A stretch of DNA of 64,000 nt from Heterobilharzia americana (lineage: Eukaryota > Platyhelminthes > Trematoda > Strigeidida > Schistosomatidae): contig OX104129.1 of the NCBI GenBank assembly GCA_944470555.2, positions 86,388,820-86,452,819 of the forward strand, given 5' to 3'. The position numbers and the translations under genes are program-made. Below the pieces are notes generated by a model. It was not told the origin of the DNA. It did no database searches and worked only from the letters and a program-made list of their open reading frames with translations. Positions 8,861-26,099 of the stretch are shown here, one piece after another (positions within the stretch are counted from its first letter, which is position 1; each line of letters begins with the position of its first letter).

Positions 8861-9841
8861 AATCTTTGTTTGTCAGCCTAATACTAAGAATTAATTGACA
8901 ACAGTATTGTTCGCTTATGTATTTATTTCTCATAGTTTATATTGTAACATACCCTCTCACTGATGCGTATCCTGAAAGGTATATTTGAAGTTATGTTAGT
9001 ACTTGTAAAATAAAGAGCGATTTTACCGTGACTGGAAAGAGATGAGTTTTTTTAATCTTTTTTATCTTTGAGGACACAACAAATGACTGATTGTCTATCG
9101 GACAAGAAGCCGTCAAAAGTGTTCTACCTTCTTGCCATAAAAAAGCCGTGTAGCAATCAAAGAGCAGCATATCCCCATCTGAATTTACCCCTAACTGCGT
9201 CTACCGCTTCACACATATTTTTCAAAGTGAATACGTTGGAAGTTTGGGGCCTTGGGTATTCATCCGACCTGCTCAAGGTTTGCATCAGTATTTGAGACTC
9301 AAGATATGTTAGTCTTTGTCCAATGAAACTTTTTCAGCATTTATTTGATGCTGAACACAATAGAGACTTGATGATAAATTTTTTTTTAAATTGTTGTCTT
9401 ACTTTACCTTCTAGAAAAAAGTGATTCATTAATTAGCTTTATCCTAACAACTAGCTTTACTTTTATTGCTTAACTCAGCCTCTCATTTTCTGATTGCTTA
9501 ATGAATGCCTGGTCACAGTGAGGTCTTTTGTATAATACCGTTCATCAGTTTTCGTCTTCAGTCTATTCTCCAAATTATAAGTAACCCCACGGTTTCCCGT
9601 TCGTTCCAACAATTCCCAATTTACTTCCAAAGAAGTGTAAATGCACGGTCCACGCTAGTGTTGTTTATCAGGACAACGTGATTTTTTAAAATTTCATCTC
9701 TCATTGAACATATTTATCGTAGCATATCCCAGGATAATGGGCAGAGCGTGTTGGTGATTCAGTGTTTTCTCAGCTTCAGCGTTTTATTGTAGCCTTTTCA
9801 TTACCAGGCTTGGGAACACGCCTACAAATAACTCTATAAAG
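8861..9841. other. No gene seen
   Basis: Intronic DNA. A 75-aa open frame at 9068-9295 (plus) resembles nothing I know, has no splice context and is in a gene-free stretch, so I leave it uncalled. The part near 8885-8925 is a diverged inverted relative of 3193-3260. Confidence 0.4.
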
Positions 9842-13440
<3,599 letters not shown>

Positions 13441-13776
13441 AGAATAATTTAAGTGCATTCCAATGTTACACGAACATTTAGGTAGTGGTTTTGCAGACTT
13501 TAATTGTTGTCTAAGGCATAAAACCCAATCTGTGTATTACTTAAATGAGAAAATTTTATAGTCCAGTTAATGTGGCTATCTGTTCCCATGTAAGAGAGTG
13601 ATGACGTTTTCCCCCGAAATTCTTTTTGTAAGACAACACATATAACCCGTGTATAATGTACAAGAGGAGTATTTTAACACACGGATTCAGTGAAAAATAC
13701 TTTCAATCCAAAATTAACAATTCTTTTAATCTAAAATTTGGATGAGATAAATTTACTGAAACAAACATAAACTTAC

Positions 13777-13911
13777 ATCCCAATCTAAAAGTTTGCTGAA
13801 TTGAGGAGTAAGAAATGTTCGAATGCCAAATGCTGCGTTGCTCAATGTTAATCCCCTAACAAGTAGCACAGCGATTGCAAGATATGGTACAGCTGCTGTT
13901 ATCCAAGAAAC
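13777..13911 (-). CDS. SLC6 monoamine transporter exon 4 (TM5 and extracellular loop 3)
   Basis: The exon has exactly 45 codons in phase 0, from an AAAAG acceptor to a GTAAGT donor at 13776. It encodes VSWITAAVPYLAIAVLLVRG, then LTLSNAAFGIRTFLTP and FSKLLDWD. This aligns with V-x-W-V/I-T-A-x-x-P-Y-x-x-L-x-x-L-L-x-R-G-x-T-L-P-G-A in DAT and SERT, covering TM5 and the start of extracellular loop 3. The usual Pro-Gly after T-L is Ser-Asn here. The exon is short, has no ATG and lies among retroelement debris, so homology to the family is what reveals it. Confidence 0.92.
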
Positions 13912-16900
13912 CTTTTAAAAACAATGAAAAAAACAACAAAGAGAGATCTCGTTGTTATTCTTCCCCATAAAATTCAAATACCTCAAGTAGTAAAGTGAAT
14001 AATTGCTTTCTCGTCACACTTTATGAATAGGTGTACGTAAGTAGTTTTTTATTATAACGGACATTTTAGTCCAGAGTGGAATGATCGGTCTATAACTCGT
14101 CATCCTGTTAACTTGAAATAAGCACTCATCAAGTATTTCTGAGGAATGCAGGGTGTGTGTGTCGAAACAAATCAGGATCAGTTAAATTTTATAAGCCGGT
14201 ATGAGAAATACTGTATGACATAATGGCGGGGAATGCAAGAACTAAGTCTCAAAGTGCGGAATTCGAGGTGGCAATTATTTATCTGTTTACGGAAAATTTG
14301 ATTTTCAAATTTATACTTACCAAAACTTCCCCGTCTCGTATTTCAAAATCGCAATGTTAACTTATCTTTTCTTCTCTTCTTCACAGAAACATTCCATGCA
14401 ATCTGAAAATAATAAGAGTTAGTTCTTCATCCAACGATTTGAATTGATTCCGAGGTTTGGATAGAGTCTCATTAGGCATGATGTTGAAACGGGAGTTATT
14501 GGCAGTGTGAAGTCGAGAGCACAAATTTTGTAGAAATACTTGAGTACCTTGCAATTATTATTAAGTAGTGTTGGAACATGTGAGTGACTGTATAGTAAGT
14601 AGCTTTTAGGTGGGGACGTACACATGACATTTAGAAGCTAAAATTATAATGAGGACTTACTTGTGCAATGGAACATGTGTGCTAGCCCGAGTTTCCTACC
14701 AGAAAATATCATAGTTTTACTTTTGGTAGAACTATTTTGTCCCTGTTAGAATTTATGCCACTGTCTGGAAGCCAAGGCGTAAGATCAGAGGATACTTCTC
14801 ACATCGATGATTTAAAGTTTGAACGCTTTCAAATCCGGTTACTCATCACTCCGGAGACTAACTCTTTATTTATGTATTCACTTCCAGTTTGTTAGTAACT
14901 TTAGAACTACCTTGTTGAGGAAAATGTAACAAGCAGCACTTAGACCGTGCTGCAAACTAAACTCTCTAGTGTGGGCAGTAACTTGATTTTATACACAGCA
15001 CACTACTCTTGAGAGTCCAATACCTAAACCTATCTACAATGTCTAAGAATGATGTTGACTGAATTTGATATAAGACGAACCACTGATGAAAAAAAGATCA
15101 CAACCGGATGTGATCATGTCAGCGCTTCATACTTCTCGAAACTGTGCCGATACATGAAGTTTATGTGGCTAGAATGCAGTAGACAGATCCATAAAGAGAA
15201 TCTATGACAAATCAAGAAACATGATGGATAGAAAATGTCAACAGAAGATCTGTGAGCAGTTCTTTTCAATGGTAACTTAAATTGAACAATAAGTATGTCA
15301 CAGTTGATAACAACCGAGATAAGTTAGAAAAGTCAGCAGCTACAGTATAATTCTTTGATATGCTGATATAACATAAGACTTTGAAAATTTTGTAAGCAAA
15401 GTCGGTTCATATTTTCAACTTAAGCTTAACCTCCTCAGGTAACTGAGGTGAAAAGAAAATCGAAGACATAAGTATTTTTTACGGTGGATATAATTGCAGT
15501 TTTGATAAAACTCTTTGAGATGAATTCATTATATTGCAGGATTTCTGCTACGTCCCTCGATAAAGTATCCATGTGTTTGCCTGTACCCTGCTTGAAAATA
15601 ACAAAGCTTTAAGGGAATGAATTGTGCATAGATCTCAAAAATTGTAATCAGATTCAAACCTTTTTCATCATTCTAAAGATAGAAACATCCCGTTTATCAA
15701 TAGAATACAAAGTATTAGATTTTGTACACAGATTAACATAGCATTTATGTAACAAAGGAATGTATAGAAGACACTGAAACAGTGAGGATGGGTACTCAGT
15801 TTTTGGGAGTCACAACTCTTGTTATCGTCCAACAACTGAACCAAACAGTTTGTAACATGAAGCAATCAATAACTTATGGCCCTAAGCACTTTTTAGTTAA
15901 GAAAATTTCTTCAAAATATCCAGAAGTAAGTGTTTCATGAAATAGAACTTATCAGAAGCCTTTTCACGGAATGAATCTGAGGAATAATATACACATGTAC
16001 ATATTCTGTACAACTTAAGATTACTATGAATGAAATCAGCACATGATATCTTTCTGTAGCTGAAAATCTTGTAATGAAAGTATCGAATACATTGCAGTCT
16101 GATAAGACAATGCACTATTCGTTTTAACAAGACAAAAGTCACTTGATCTTATTGATATCACATTACAACTCACAAGTAACTATAAATATCAGTTAAGGTG
16201 AAGAATATATCTCTAAATTTCAACCTTATTAAAACCACAACAAAGAAAGATTGAAGGAGGTTAAAAATATTATGCAGCATTTCCGTAAAATTTTATTGCC
16301 TCAGACTCTACTCTCATTATCAACCACAAACAGTTATTTGACATTAGTTAGCAGGAGGTAACCCATGTAGCTATTCTGTCTTTAGTGCTTGTCACTGAAT
16401 GATATTTGATATCAACAAGAATTCTCGCATTTACACTACTAGGCAATGAACTGCGGCAGATCATGAAAACTTAGCACTCATCTAGGCCAGAGTTCCACAG
16501 AAGTGATTATGTATATATAAGTCTTCAGTTTTTGATCGAAAGACATGTATTCCAAACTGTACACTCTTCAACAACTGATATTGCCAAGTTCCAACTTAGT
16601 TTCTGACTTCTGACCGAAGAATAGTTATGTTCAGTACTTGTCTGATAGGGATTATTTTACAAAAATATTTTGCTTGTAATAAGGCATTTTACTGCATTCA
16701 CAGAAATATTTTTCGAAGTTTCTTTATTTCACTGTTGAAAATGCAGGCGACACTACCTATGTGGTATTCAAGAGATACCACTGACTGTGGTTTCAAAGAT
16801 ATCAGTATATACTAGATTCACAAAAATATACTGTGAGTGAACATCCCAAGTTTGAATATAATCTTAGTAACATTTTATCATCTCAATGTGAATATACTGT

Positions 16901-16975
16901 GAATGTAGTCGGTTAAACTGTTGAACATAGCAACAAGCAGTTGATATTTAGATATAATTCTTATTTTGTTTGCTG
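13912..16975. other. Intron DNA, nothing recognised
   Basis: This is the exon-4 end of the intron between exons 3 and 4. Reading both strands I found no protein-like stretch, tRNA or long repeat. Open frames of 62-81 aa here have no family resemblance. Confidence 0.5.
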
Positions 16976-17105
16976 GTGCCTAGCAGTGGAATTCAGGACT
17001 CGTAATTCCTTCTATTCTGGATTTCTCAGTTGGATATACCTGCACATCAGTGAGCGACACTTTTCCCAGAACCTATCGCTGAAATCGCTAAAGCGTTAAA
17101 TATAA
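16976..17105 (-). repeat. Eroded Sm-alpha-like SINE
   Basis: TAGCAGTGGAATTCAGGA, then a decayed hammerhead region (AATCCAGAATAGAAGG on the minus strand), GGTGCAGGTATATCCA and a trace of the tRNA-like part (AACGCTTTAGCG). No functional hammerhead core is left. Confidence 0.7.
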
Positions 17106-18289
17106 TTCGCAGTTTGGTATTTAGCATGTAAGCTATGTGGTGTTTAGATGCCAAGCTCTAAGAGTCAGTTTGTAAAGTACTCAATATTTAATGTGACGCT
17201 TTATTTTTGTCTTTTACTCAAACATTTTTGTCAAGCCGAAATTGTGGGGGAGAACCATGTGAATGTTTCCAATCTACATTGAACAAATCAAACGGTCAAT
17301 GCTAACAGAAAATGACAACGTAGAATAATGTTATCGATACGCTTGTCTTCAATATTTGAAACCGAGACATTTTGTGTAGTTTCACTCATTTCAACCTCCT
17401 CAAATGATTATAGAAGTGTTACTTTTATGACACCTGTTCACTGTTACAAACGATTTGAGATTTCCTGAATTAACCTTTTATGATTCGTTTTATAAACTAC
17501 CATTTTATTTGATTTGTTTGAGGTGATTTAAAGTATGCATCCGTAGTCATAAGTACGGACATATGTTCAGGAAAAAGCAGACTCAAGATTTACTCTGAAG
17601 TCGAAAGACTATATTTCACTGAAAAAAATTTTTTTAATAGTTATTGTTTTCATCGCATTTTAATATAAAGGAATTTTTAGACTAGTTGTTTTCCGGCAAA
17701 GATTTCTGCAGTTAATAGAAATTCCAGGGGTATTGTTTAGTTTCACGTAACACTGGTTATTGAACTCGATTTTTTCAACAGTAACATCTTCAAGTCATTG
17801 AATTTTGAGAACAAATGGTTTGTTAAATTTTCCAACGGTTGGATCTTGATGTGAAAAGCGAATATTCAATTAAAAAAACCTTGTTGTGACTAGACTTGCA
17901 TCACTAATCTATAAGTGGTGTGGAGAATAAGCTTGATAACCCAATTGGTTATCATAACACTTCATTTGGCGAAAAGTTAGCTCTTAGTTTGTGTCAGTAG
18001 CACAGAGATCAGAAACCATCTAAATAAAAAAAATAACGAACTGAGAGCTTAAAATCCTAATGGTAGTATACTCGCTTTTTTTCCGGAACATAATTTTCTT
18101 TACAGTGTAGGATTGTCAGCATCTGATATTGCATCAGTTTACTTCTACAACATTTTTCAGATACATCCTAAGAGTGGTACTGGTTAACAAAATAAAATGA
18201 AGAATAACAGGACTATTGAAATATTTGGTGACTTCTGAGTTACAATAACTGCTGGGTATCACAAACACGATTGATAAGACTGTTTCTCA
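17106..18289. other. Intron DNA, nothing recognised
   Basis: AT-rich intron sequence without open frames of interest or recognisable repeats. Confidence 0.5.
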
Positions 18290-19575
18290 TATGCTTTTCA
18301 TCATACAGTACTCAAGCTAAATGAGATACGGTTAAGTTTTTGTATGTTGTTGTACCTGCATAAAGCTTAATGTATCTTCTTCTTGTATTCCCTGAGAACA
18401 TACATGGAGAGAGATGCAGATGAAAAGCACGCTTGTCATCAGATAAAACATTTGTGATCAGCTGTCAGCAAGTGTTCAGATACCTTCCAACGAATGTATT
18501 TGTCAGTAGTATTAGTTGTAAGCTCTTCGCTCTATAAACAGCCTTCAACATCCTGTACAATACAGCAGGTTTTTTTAGAGTCCAAGAAAGAATGAGATCA
18601 GATAATAAATAAACACAGGCAAAATACAAAAACCAAGGAAACATAATGGTAGAGACTGAATTATTCCAGACAGTCTGAGTTTCCTCAAGCAAAATTTCAA
18701 GCGAAGGATTTTCCTCAAAATCAGTAAGATAGAAGGGGACCAAGAAGGTTTAGTAGAAAAGATGGAGCATATTTGATACATTCTCTACAACAGAGACATC
18801 AATATGACAAGATTCATCCAAATGAAGCAGTTTACATAAGCTTTGTTCACGCCTAAAACTGAAATTAGGATGGGGTTTGGTATGTGGTTGTCCAAGGAAA
18901 CCCAGTGACCAATTTCGGTCAAGAAGTTGGTAAACTGAGAACAACCCTGAAGAGGGAATGACCGGTGTGGATACTATTAAGTTATCCGCATACCTTACAG
19001 AATTAGTTTTAATCATGCAAAAAGAAAGAGAAAAGAAAAGAAGAGAGAACAGAACCTTGAAGGACTCTGGCTTCACTATGGAGAGAAATAGAGCCATTTC
19101 CTCTACGCGGAGTGTACTGTCTTCTCTCGTCAAAATAAGAGTCAAGCCTGTTCCCAATCCAAGACTCAAGGTGAGTTCTGGCAAGCTTGCTTAATAAGAT
19201 GGATCCAGAGAAAGAATCAACAGCAGAAGTATAATCTAAGAAGACAGATCTAACATGCTTAGTACCTTTGTCCAAACTAGCAGTGATACTGCGATGTAAA
19301 ACAACTGCAACACCTAAAGTACTTCTTCTGGGTTTAAAGGCAAATCAATTTGAATCTCAGAGCCTCCAAAAGAGGTTCAAGCCCATGAATCAACAGCTTT
19401 TCCATTGATTTTAGGAATGGTGATTTTGCGACTGGTTGGAATTTCACACTCTACAGATGATATAGACTTGGCTACCAGAACTACTTTAATTTCCTTGCAG
19501 GCCGTTGACATATCATTTTTCGGGAAAGAACTCATTAAAAATGTTTGTGTGTAGATGACACAGATTATCATACTT
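18290..19575 (-). pseudogene. CR1/jockey-like reverse transcriptase relic
   Basis: On the minus strand, IPTSRKITIPKINGK near 19430 resembles the P-x-x-W/R-x-x-x-I-x-P-I/K-x-K-G entry of CR1-type RT. VRSVFLDYTSAVDSFSGSIL (19250-19190) is motif A with its Asp. LARTHLESWIGNRLDSYFDERRQYT follows (wi-x-x-yL-x-x-R-Q). YADNLIVSTPVIP (about 18985) is motif C with the second Asp changed to Asn. LDRNWSLGF and a decayed C-terminal part run on to about 18465 or further. Frames alternate. It lies in the intron between exons 3 and 4 and belongs to a different clade from the RTE and Penelope copies. Confidence 0.72.
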
Positions 19576-19811
19576 ACTAAATAGAATACCTATTATTTCA
19601 TATGATCCAAAGCTTTGTGAAGGTTTTTATGACTTAAAGCAGTTGAGTTTATCTGTTTCTTGCATTTAGGAAAGAGGCTTTCTACTATATTCAAAGAACT
19701 GGGTAAAAAGATGTTGGTGGGCTCAAGTATTAATGACCGCTTTAGATCACAGGTTTTTTAACAGATTTCATTACTGAGCTGCCTTCCACTAGTAAGATCC
19801 TTAAAAAGTCT

Positions 19812-19812
<1 letters not shown>

Positions 19813-19873
<61 letters not shown>

Positions 19874-19875
19874 TC
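19813..19875. repeat. (AT)n microsatellite
   Basis: About 30 AT units with one TG interruption at 19861. Confidence 0.97.
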
Positions 19876-20892
19876 ATAATTTTCTGGTTGTACATTAAGT
19901 CGAGGTATTTTTATTCCAGACTTAATCAGAAAGTCAAGTCGTTTCACGCCAGTATTACCCTTCGATTTCTGCAGTTTCCAGACAATTAACAGATAGGTCA
20001 TTTACTCCTTTTTATGTTTCACTTTAATCCGTTTGTCAAATATTTTTTTACTAAGTTTCAGATACATTACTTGGAAAAAGGAGTCGAAGCTGGTATCACT
20101 TTTTTTCAAAATAATTCTTCTTGTTATTGGATTATATGTTAATAGGCTGAAATTCCATCACGAATAATGCTCTCCGCGTTTGCTTAAAAGTAGACAATTA
20201 CCCTTATGGAGTACATAGCTTCGAAGGCACTTAAGTGTTAACAACTACATCGAGTGAAGGTACCTAAAGTGTATTTAAAACAAGGAAAGTGTTTCTATTT
20301 ACATATTATCAGCATAAATGTTACCAGTGGATTGGTCGAAAGCTTTACTCCATCGTCTCTTAAACTAAATACATAAGAAACATTTCGATATACCGGCTGA
20401 AACGGAGAAAAACTAAGAGCGGAAGTGCACCAGTACAGATTTCCTGAGTTCAAAGCAGCATCATCCCGCCACTTCAAGTAGCTTCACAAACTGACTACAA
20501 TTCCTTAAATTTCTTTTTTTGGGTGCATTGATTTAAAAGCCCACCATGATATACAGGGAAGCGAAATTAGCTTCCGGTTGCTTGTTTGGCATAGTTATGC
20601 AAGACTGCCAACTAACTTTACCGGTCACTGATGTTCGCAAACAGATGCCTTATGGAGTACAACGTGACATACTGAGACTCTCAAATAGGCTTTGAAGTTA
20701 TTATTCTGAAGAAAACTGGTGAAAGACAATTAAAACATTAGCGATATGCTTATGATACTCATGACTATATTCATAGTTCAAGCTGTTTAAGAGGGTTTTA
20801 AAAAGAAAGCTACTGCTCAGTTTAAAAATGGAGTCGGTCACACTTAAAAGGATTCCAGGGATTCTGTTATTTAAAAAATAATACATACTAAC
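19876..20892. other. Intron DNA, nothing recognised
   Basis: Sequence between the AT microsatellite and exon 3. No homology or structure noticed. Confidence 0.5.
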
Positions 20893-21031
20893 CTTTTCAA
20901 GGACTTTCACTCCTTTGAATAAAGACAAAAACAGGAGTAAATTTGTGAGAAATAGACAACCGCAAACTTCCCACTGAACTGCTCCGTAATCACCAAATCC
21001 AGTACTTTTATCAACGCCAAGCATTCTGTTC
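20893..21031 (-). CDS. SLC6 monoamine transporter exon 3 (end of EL2 and TM4)
   Basis: The exon is 139 nt, with a TTCTCTTCAG acceptor at 21032 and a GTTAGT donor at 20892. It completes the Glu codon split with exon 2 and encodes NRMLGVDKSTGFGDYG, then VQWEVCGCLFLTNLLLFLSLFKGVKVLEK. This follows the family pattern G-x-x-x-WQ-x-x-x-C-L ... KGVK-x-x-GK, spanning TM4 and the TM4-TM5 loop. The next exon supplies the V that follows GK in relatives. The sequence reading past 20893 into VSMYYFLNN is intronic. Confidence 0.91.
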
Positions 21032-23261
21032 CTGAAGAGAAATATGAAAATGCTTGACAGGGATATCTTTTCATTTATATATTATGTTAGCTGTCAGAGT
21101 TTATTTTCACAGAATATTTAAGATTTTGTTTAATTCGATACATGAAAATAAAATCTTTAGTCTGATGCAGGAACCTACTTGATTGTAGCTAATGACTAGT
21201 AAACAGTTAAACTTCCAAAGTACAAACTTACCTATATATAATTAAACTTACCATGGCTTCACAAGTTGTCGCTTTTTTCAACCGTAAAGGTACTCGAGGT
21301 ATCCAAAATCATAAATATTTTCGGAATTATTGAAACTTATCTGCTTCTGAGTTCTGTACAATTTCTGTCAACAACAATTTTATTGTGTTGTCTCTGAGAG
21401 CCTTGTATCTTTATTGACAATGTGAAAAAGGACACTTTAAGATTATTACAGCAGTTTTTTTTCTCTTTTAAATGTATGGGGATGACTGCAACTTTACCTG
21501 GTAAAAATAGTCGGACGTCGGTGAGGTCCAGAGATTTTTATTCAGCGGTAGAGATAAATATGAAAGCTCAACTACATCTTGGTACTTGCACTAGGTTAAA
21601 GAAACCTTAAATTGGGGCGTTTAACTTCAATTTCTTTTAGTTTGTGAACTGGATATAAGAGCATAACAGCTTCATCAGCGAGTGATGTTAGTGAAAGAAC
21701 TGAACAAGCCATCTCTATTCACTTCACAAAAGGTTGGTTTCGCAACCTTAGTAATCATCAGGTCTGTTAAAAATTCGTAAAAGGTGACTATCCATATACT
21801 ATGTATTTAACTTGTAGGTTTACTCCTCATTTCTATAAGTTACGTTGATTCAGTGGCCTTTAATAAAGCAAAGAGTATTTAACAATACTTGTTTAACTTA
21901 CAAGATGGCTTACAAACAAGAATCAGACTTGACACCTGGTTACCCAGATAAATGTATGAAAAGTTAGGACGAAAAAAGTTATGGAGAAAGTTAATAAATT
22001 TCGCCTACTCCCTAATTTCAAAATTTTCAGAATAAAATCTAAAGTTGATTCAATTCACTTCACAAATGAAGTTAATACTAATCAAAGACGCCGCAGTTAA
22101 ACAAATCATTGTATTTGGAAATAGATTTGGTGCCAGCGTTCATGACTTAGTTGAACGGCACAGGGTAAAGGTACAAATTACATCATAATGATAAACTACC
22201 TACGACTTTACATGTTTGCTATCTCTTTATTTTGTCTAATCCCAACGAGTTATATTGCATTTCATTTCATACCCTTCATCTGCTTACAAGCAAACTTATA
22301 AACAACTGATCGAATGAATAATTTAAAAGTTGACAGTCTTTTAGAAGTGTAAGAATCCAGTAACACAGTCAATGAAAGTAAACGTTATGTGTGGAGTTGG
22401 TAATGACAACTCTATGGGAGGAGAAACCATCAACCCCAAAGAATTAACACTGAAGTAACTATGACCATAACGTAAATCAACAATTATCTATAATCGAGCA
22501 AAATTTAACAATTTATAATAATAATGAAAACAGAAATTAACAACTCTTCGGTTGGCTTTTTCGCAAACTACATTTGCCACTTCATACGTAGGTAAAAAAC
22601 ACTATACACGTTAGGAGGACAAATAGACAAGCAGCCGATCGGTTTCTACAGCATATAACGGGAAATTAACATCCTAAAAGCTCAAATAAAGAAAGAAAAG
22701 CTTGATTTCTCACCATTTACATGATATGAGCAGTGAAGTTGACATCAAAAATATCTTTAAGATCACGCACATACATTTTTACTTTACTTTTAGTTCGAAG
22801 AACCTATCTAAATTAACAAGTTATAACTTCATAGCCGTATTCAGGAAAACTGAGTAGGTAACCAATAACTAACTTGAGAATTTTGTGTCCCTTTATCTTC
22901 GATTTCTTTCTTCATACTAAAACGAGTTGATTGTTACCAGATTTTGTTTTGATGGTATTTTACCTTGTCCTCAAGATGATCTTACTACAAATAATTCTAG
23001 AGTTGTCACATGAACTCCACATGTGACCACACACCAACTGATCGTTTTACTCCAGTCTTACACTTAAAGGTCCCCTGATGTTTTCTGATAGGTTATTGAC
23101 TTTTAATTATGAAGTATAATTACCTTCTTATATTATTATTAAGGGATTACCAATGATTTGTAAGCACCTGGAGGGAATGCAATAAAATCCAATGAATACT
23201 GCGTAACGTTTTCTCATTGTACTATTCAAAATCACTTGATGGAATTAATCAGCAGAAAGAG
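21032..23261. other. Intron DNA, nothing recognised
   Basis: Left part of the intron between exons 2 and 3. No protein-like or repeat signal beyond AT richness. Confidence 0.5.
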
Positions 23262-23612
23262 ATTCCCCAAGTTAAGACTCATCATGGACTAATATCAGCT
23301 GGACGGACATTGTAAACCTGGGAGGACTGGACAGCTCTTTCGTCCTGGTGTGGGACCCCTCAGCAGTGAGCACCCACGACCCCGCCAGGGGTCGAACTCG
23401 CAACCTTCAGGTCCCATGGACAGCACGTTACCATTCAGCCACTCGGTCGAAACCCAGTGGTCCACATTTTTAGCTTCTGTCGGTTCACGATCTAGCTCAA
23501 CCGCTACCCAATATCATCGTTGGGTGTTTGTCCTTATAACCATCAGGTTTGCCACACTGGAAATGACTTCCCATTGGAACTTCGAGAATCACCTCTCAAA
23601 GCTAGTCACCAA
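23262..23612 (-). mobile_element. Second-family tRNA-derived SINE (copy T2), well preserved
   Basis: On the minus strand: a head of about 150 bp (AGTGCTCATTGGTGACTAGC, CACTGGGTTTCGACC), an A box TGGCTGAATGG (23441-23431) that fits the pol III consensus at all 11 positions, a B-box-like AGTTCGACCCC, then CACTG, CTGAGGG, stem II GTCC/GGAC, GAAAG, AGCT, GTC (23332-23330), CAGTCCTCC, ending near CCATGATGAGTC. A9 and C15.2 differ from a working hammerhead. It shares about 350 bp with the copy at 54325-54690. Confidence 0.85.
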
Positions 23613-25236
23613 TGAGCACTAGTTCAATTAAATTCGCGAGTTTGCGGGGATTTAGAGATTTCAGTCTATGATGAATACCAAATCCCCAAAAGCCCCTAGG
23701 ATCAATAGAAAGAGATTTATCCATAAAAATAATGCTAAAAGAGTATGATTTTAATAAAATTGATAGCAGTGACGAAATGTAGACTTTAATATAATCCAGG
23801 AACAAATAAAAATGGCTTGATACAACTGGTATCATAAGGATAAAAAAGAAAAACCGATAATGTAGTGGTAATCTGAATTGAAATGAAAACCTCCATTGTG
23901 ATAAGATTCAAGTGAGCGACCTTTGGGTTGCAATAACATCATTTGCCTGATTACAACGAGAGCTATGGGGTTTTCATGGTTGATTTGTAGAAGGGTACTG
24001 TTTATTCTGTTGTGACATAGTGACTCGTTATCGTGCAGTTTCACTGTTTAGTTTTATCAACTTCTGATATTTGTTTGGTAACGACTTGTCATGTTTATCT
24101 CATATATGATATGACTCCGTTATATGTACCTGTATCGTAATGATTTTTTTTTCACTGAGACGGAAACTCAATATATGTCGCTATCTGGTTAACTACTGTG
24201 TTACAATAGCCACTTACAGTTCACCAAATACTTAACCTAGTGTTTACGTTTATCTAAATTATGAATAAACCAGTAACATTTGACTGCATACCAAAAATTA
24301 TGTGAACTTCGACCCACTAGACTTCTTTACTACAGCCGATCTACATATGAATAAAAGGGGATATTTTTGCTCACAAAATCTGTCACTACCTCGAGCATAT
24401 ATTTCTTGTTAGCTGTCTAAGTGCTTAAGTCTATTCATCAATTAAATACTCTGGTATCAACTTCACAAGTCGAATCCTCTTCAACATGAAGACTTAAAGT
24501 ATTCAGTTACAGATTCTAAAATCATAACTCATCTAATTTTGATCTAACTAAGAACAAAAAAACTTTGAACATGATTTATTGATCTCAGTTCTAACTATTC
24601 GGATGAAAGACTAACAGTTCGAAAAGTTGAATATCCATCACGTCGTAGAAATGTCAATGGTTCTCAGTTACTGCAAAGCAAGAACAACAGACATTGTGGG
24701 ATGAATTGAATTCATTTTGTTATCACTTTGCAAGATCAGCTGTCTTTAATAAGCAGTAATTAGATACAAACGTCTTGATCAATTTTCTATTCCACTCATA
24801 TCATTCAAGTGGTCTGTATTTTTTAGCGAACTACCCAACGGAATATTACGTTACAATACACTGAATATAAATGAATGAATGTAGTTACCAGGTTACCGTG
24901 TATTCTTTAAGTTTTAAGACTTTTAACTGCCATCATCAAGGCATACTTGTAAGTCATATACGTTGTAAGCTGGACAATTTAATTTAGTCATCACATTGCA
25001 CACTCTTAAAATCCTAATTAGAACATAAGCTAAAAGAAGTCCAACAATTCAGTTCTTAAACATTCTAAACGTTAGTTTTTTTATCGCTTATAGAAGTATA
25101 TTATCATACTTAACAATAAAGTCATGTACCAATATTCTCACTTCGTTATCCAACACTTTATGCTAATAAATTACCGTTTATAACCTTCGGTGAATATTAT
25201 TTCAGAAATAACACTTTTCTTCTGTGTCACACTTAC
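23613..25236. other. Intron DNA, nothing recognised
   Basis: Right part of the intron between exons 2 and 3. Nothing assignable on either strand. Confidence 0.5.
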
Positions 25237-25456
25237 TCAAAAAATTCTCTAGCTGAAGTTGCAGCTGAAGAATTCACAAGGGATATGTTTGGTTTTGACT
25301 GTTCTTGACAGTGTATTGTATTCCACCAATGATTACAATTTTCCCAAGGTAATTCTTTTTGAAATGTTGCAAATAAATAAAAGAAAGCCCATGCTATGAT
25401 GACATTATAATATAAACTGGCAAAAAATGTCAGAACACATGAAGTCCATCCAACGC
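25237..25456 (-). CDS. SLC6 monoamine transporter exon 2 (TM3 and extracellular loop 2)
   Basis: A TTTTTCAG acceptor at 25457 and a GTAAGT donor at 25236 bound 220 nt that begin with the last two bases of a Gly codon and end with GA of a Glu codon. The translation starts VGWTSCVLTFFASLYYN and continues through AWAFFYLF, which is TM3 with its substrate-pocket Tyr. The loop sequence ELPW, then NC and HC, places the two cysteines that form the EL2 disulfide in this family. NIS and NSS are potential N-glycosylation sites. The segment ends in AREFFE, matching the AEYFERGVL region of DAT. No ATG opens it, so simple ORF calling misses it. Confidence 0.92.
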
Positions 25457-26099
25457 CTGAAAAATGAAGAGAAAAACATTACACAACAATATATCAATTC
25501 AAGCAATGCAAAGCATTCCGTATGCAAGAATTTGGTTTTTCGGTAAATTGAATATGGCAACATCACCGATTATCTTTAAACACGTTGTATAAAAATAAAT
25601 AAAAAACATTGACCTTTTATTGTTGTTTTAGAAACAATGTAACATTAAGGGTGTGAATTAGTCTCCGAAATTCAATTTCGATATTTGAAACACAATGTTA
25701 TGTTTATTATTAACCTTCGATAAACACTAAATACCAGAATGAAGGTTTCACATCATAGTTGTTCTGAAGAATGTCTTACTGATAATAAATATGGAGTTTG
25801 AATCACTGTTTAACGATTTAATCACACTGTTTTTTACACTTCAACTCAACTTAGCAGGCTTTTTATGCATTTAACTTCGCATGCTAACTAATATAATGAA
25901 TAACACATAGTATTGAATGATGATAATTTCTGAGTATTATTTGGTAAGAATTCAGATAAATAATACTAAGTTTGACGTAAATCACTGCTTGGCTTTATCG
26001 CTTACGCTCAGTAAAGATCAGTTTATTTGGTTGACAAATCGGTTAATGATCATAATAATCGCTTTATTACCATTTATCGATATGTTTGTAATTCTCCGT
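25457..26099. other. Intron DNA, nothing recognised
   Basis: Start of the 8-kb intron between exons 1 and 2. An 81-aa frame at 25917-26162 is unrelated to known families and overlaps SINE sequence. Confidence 0.5.
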
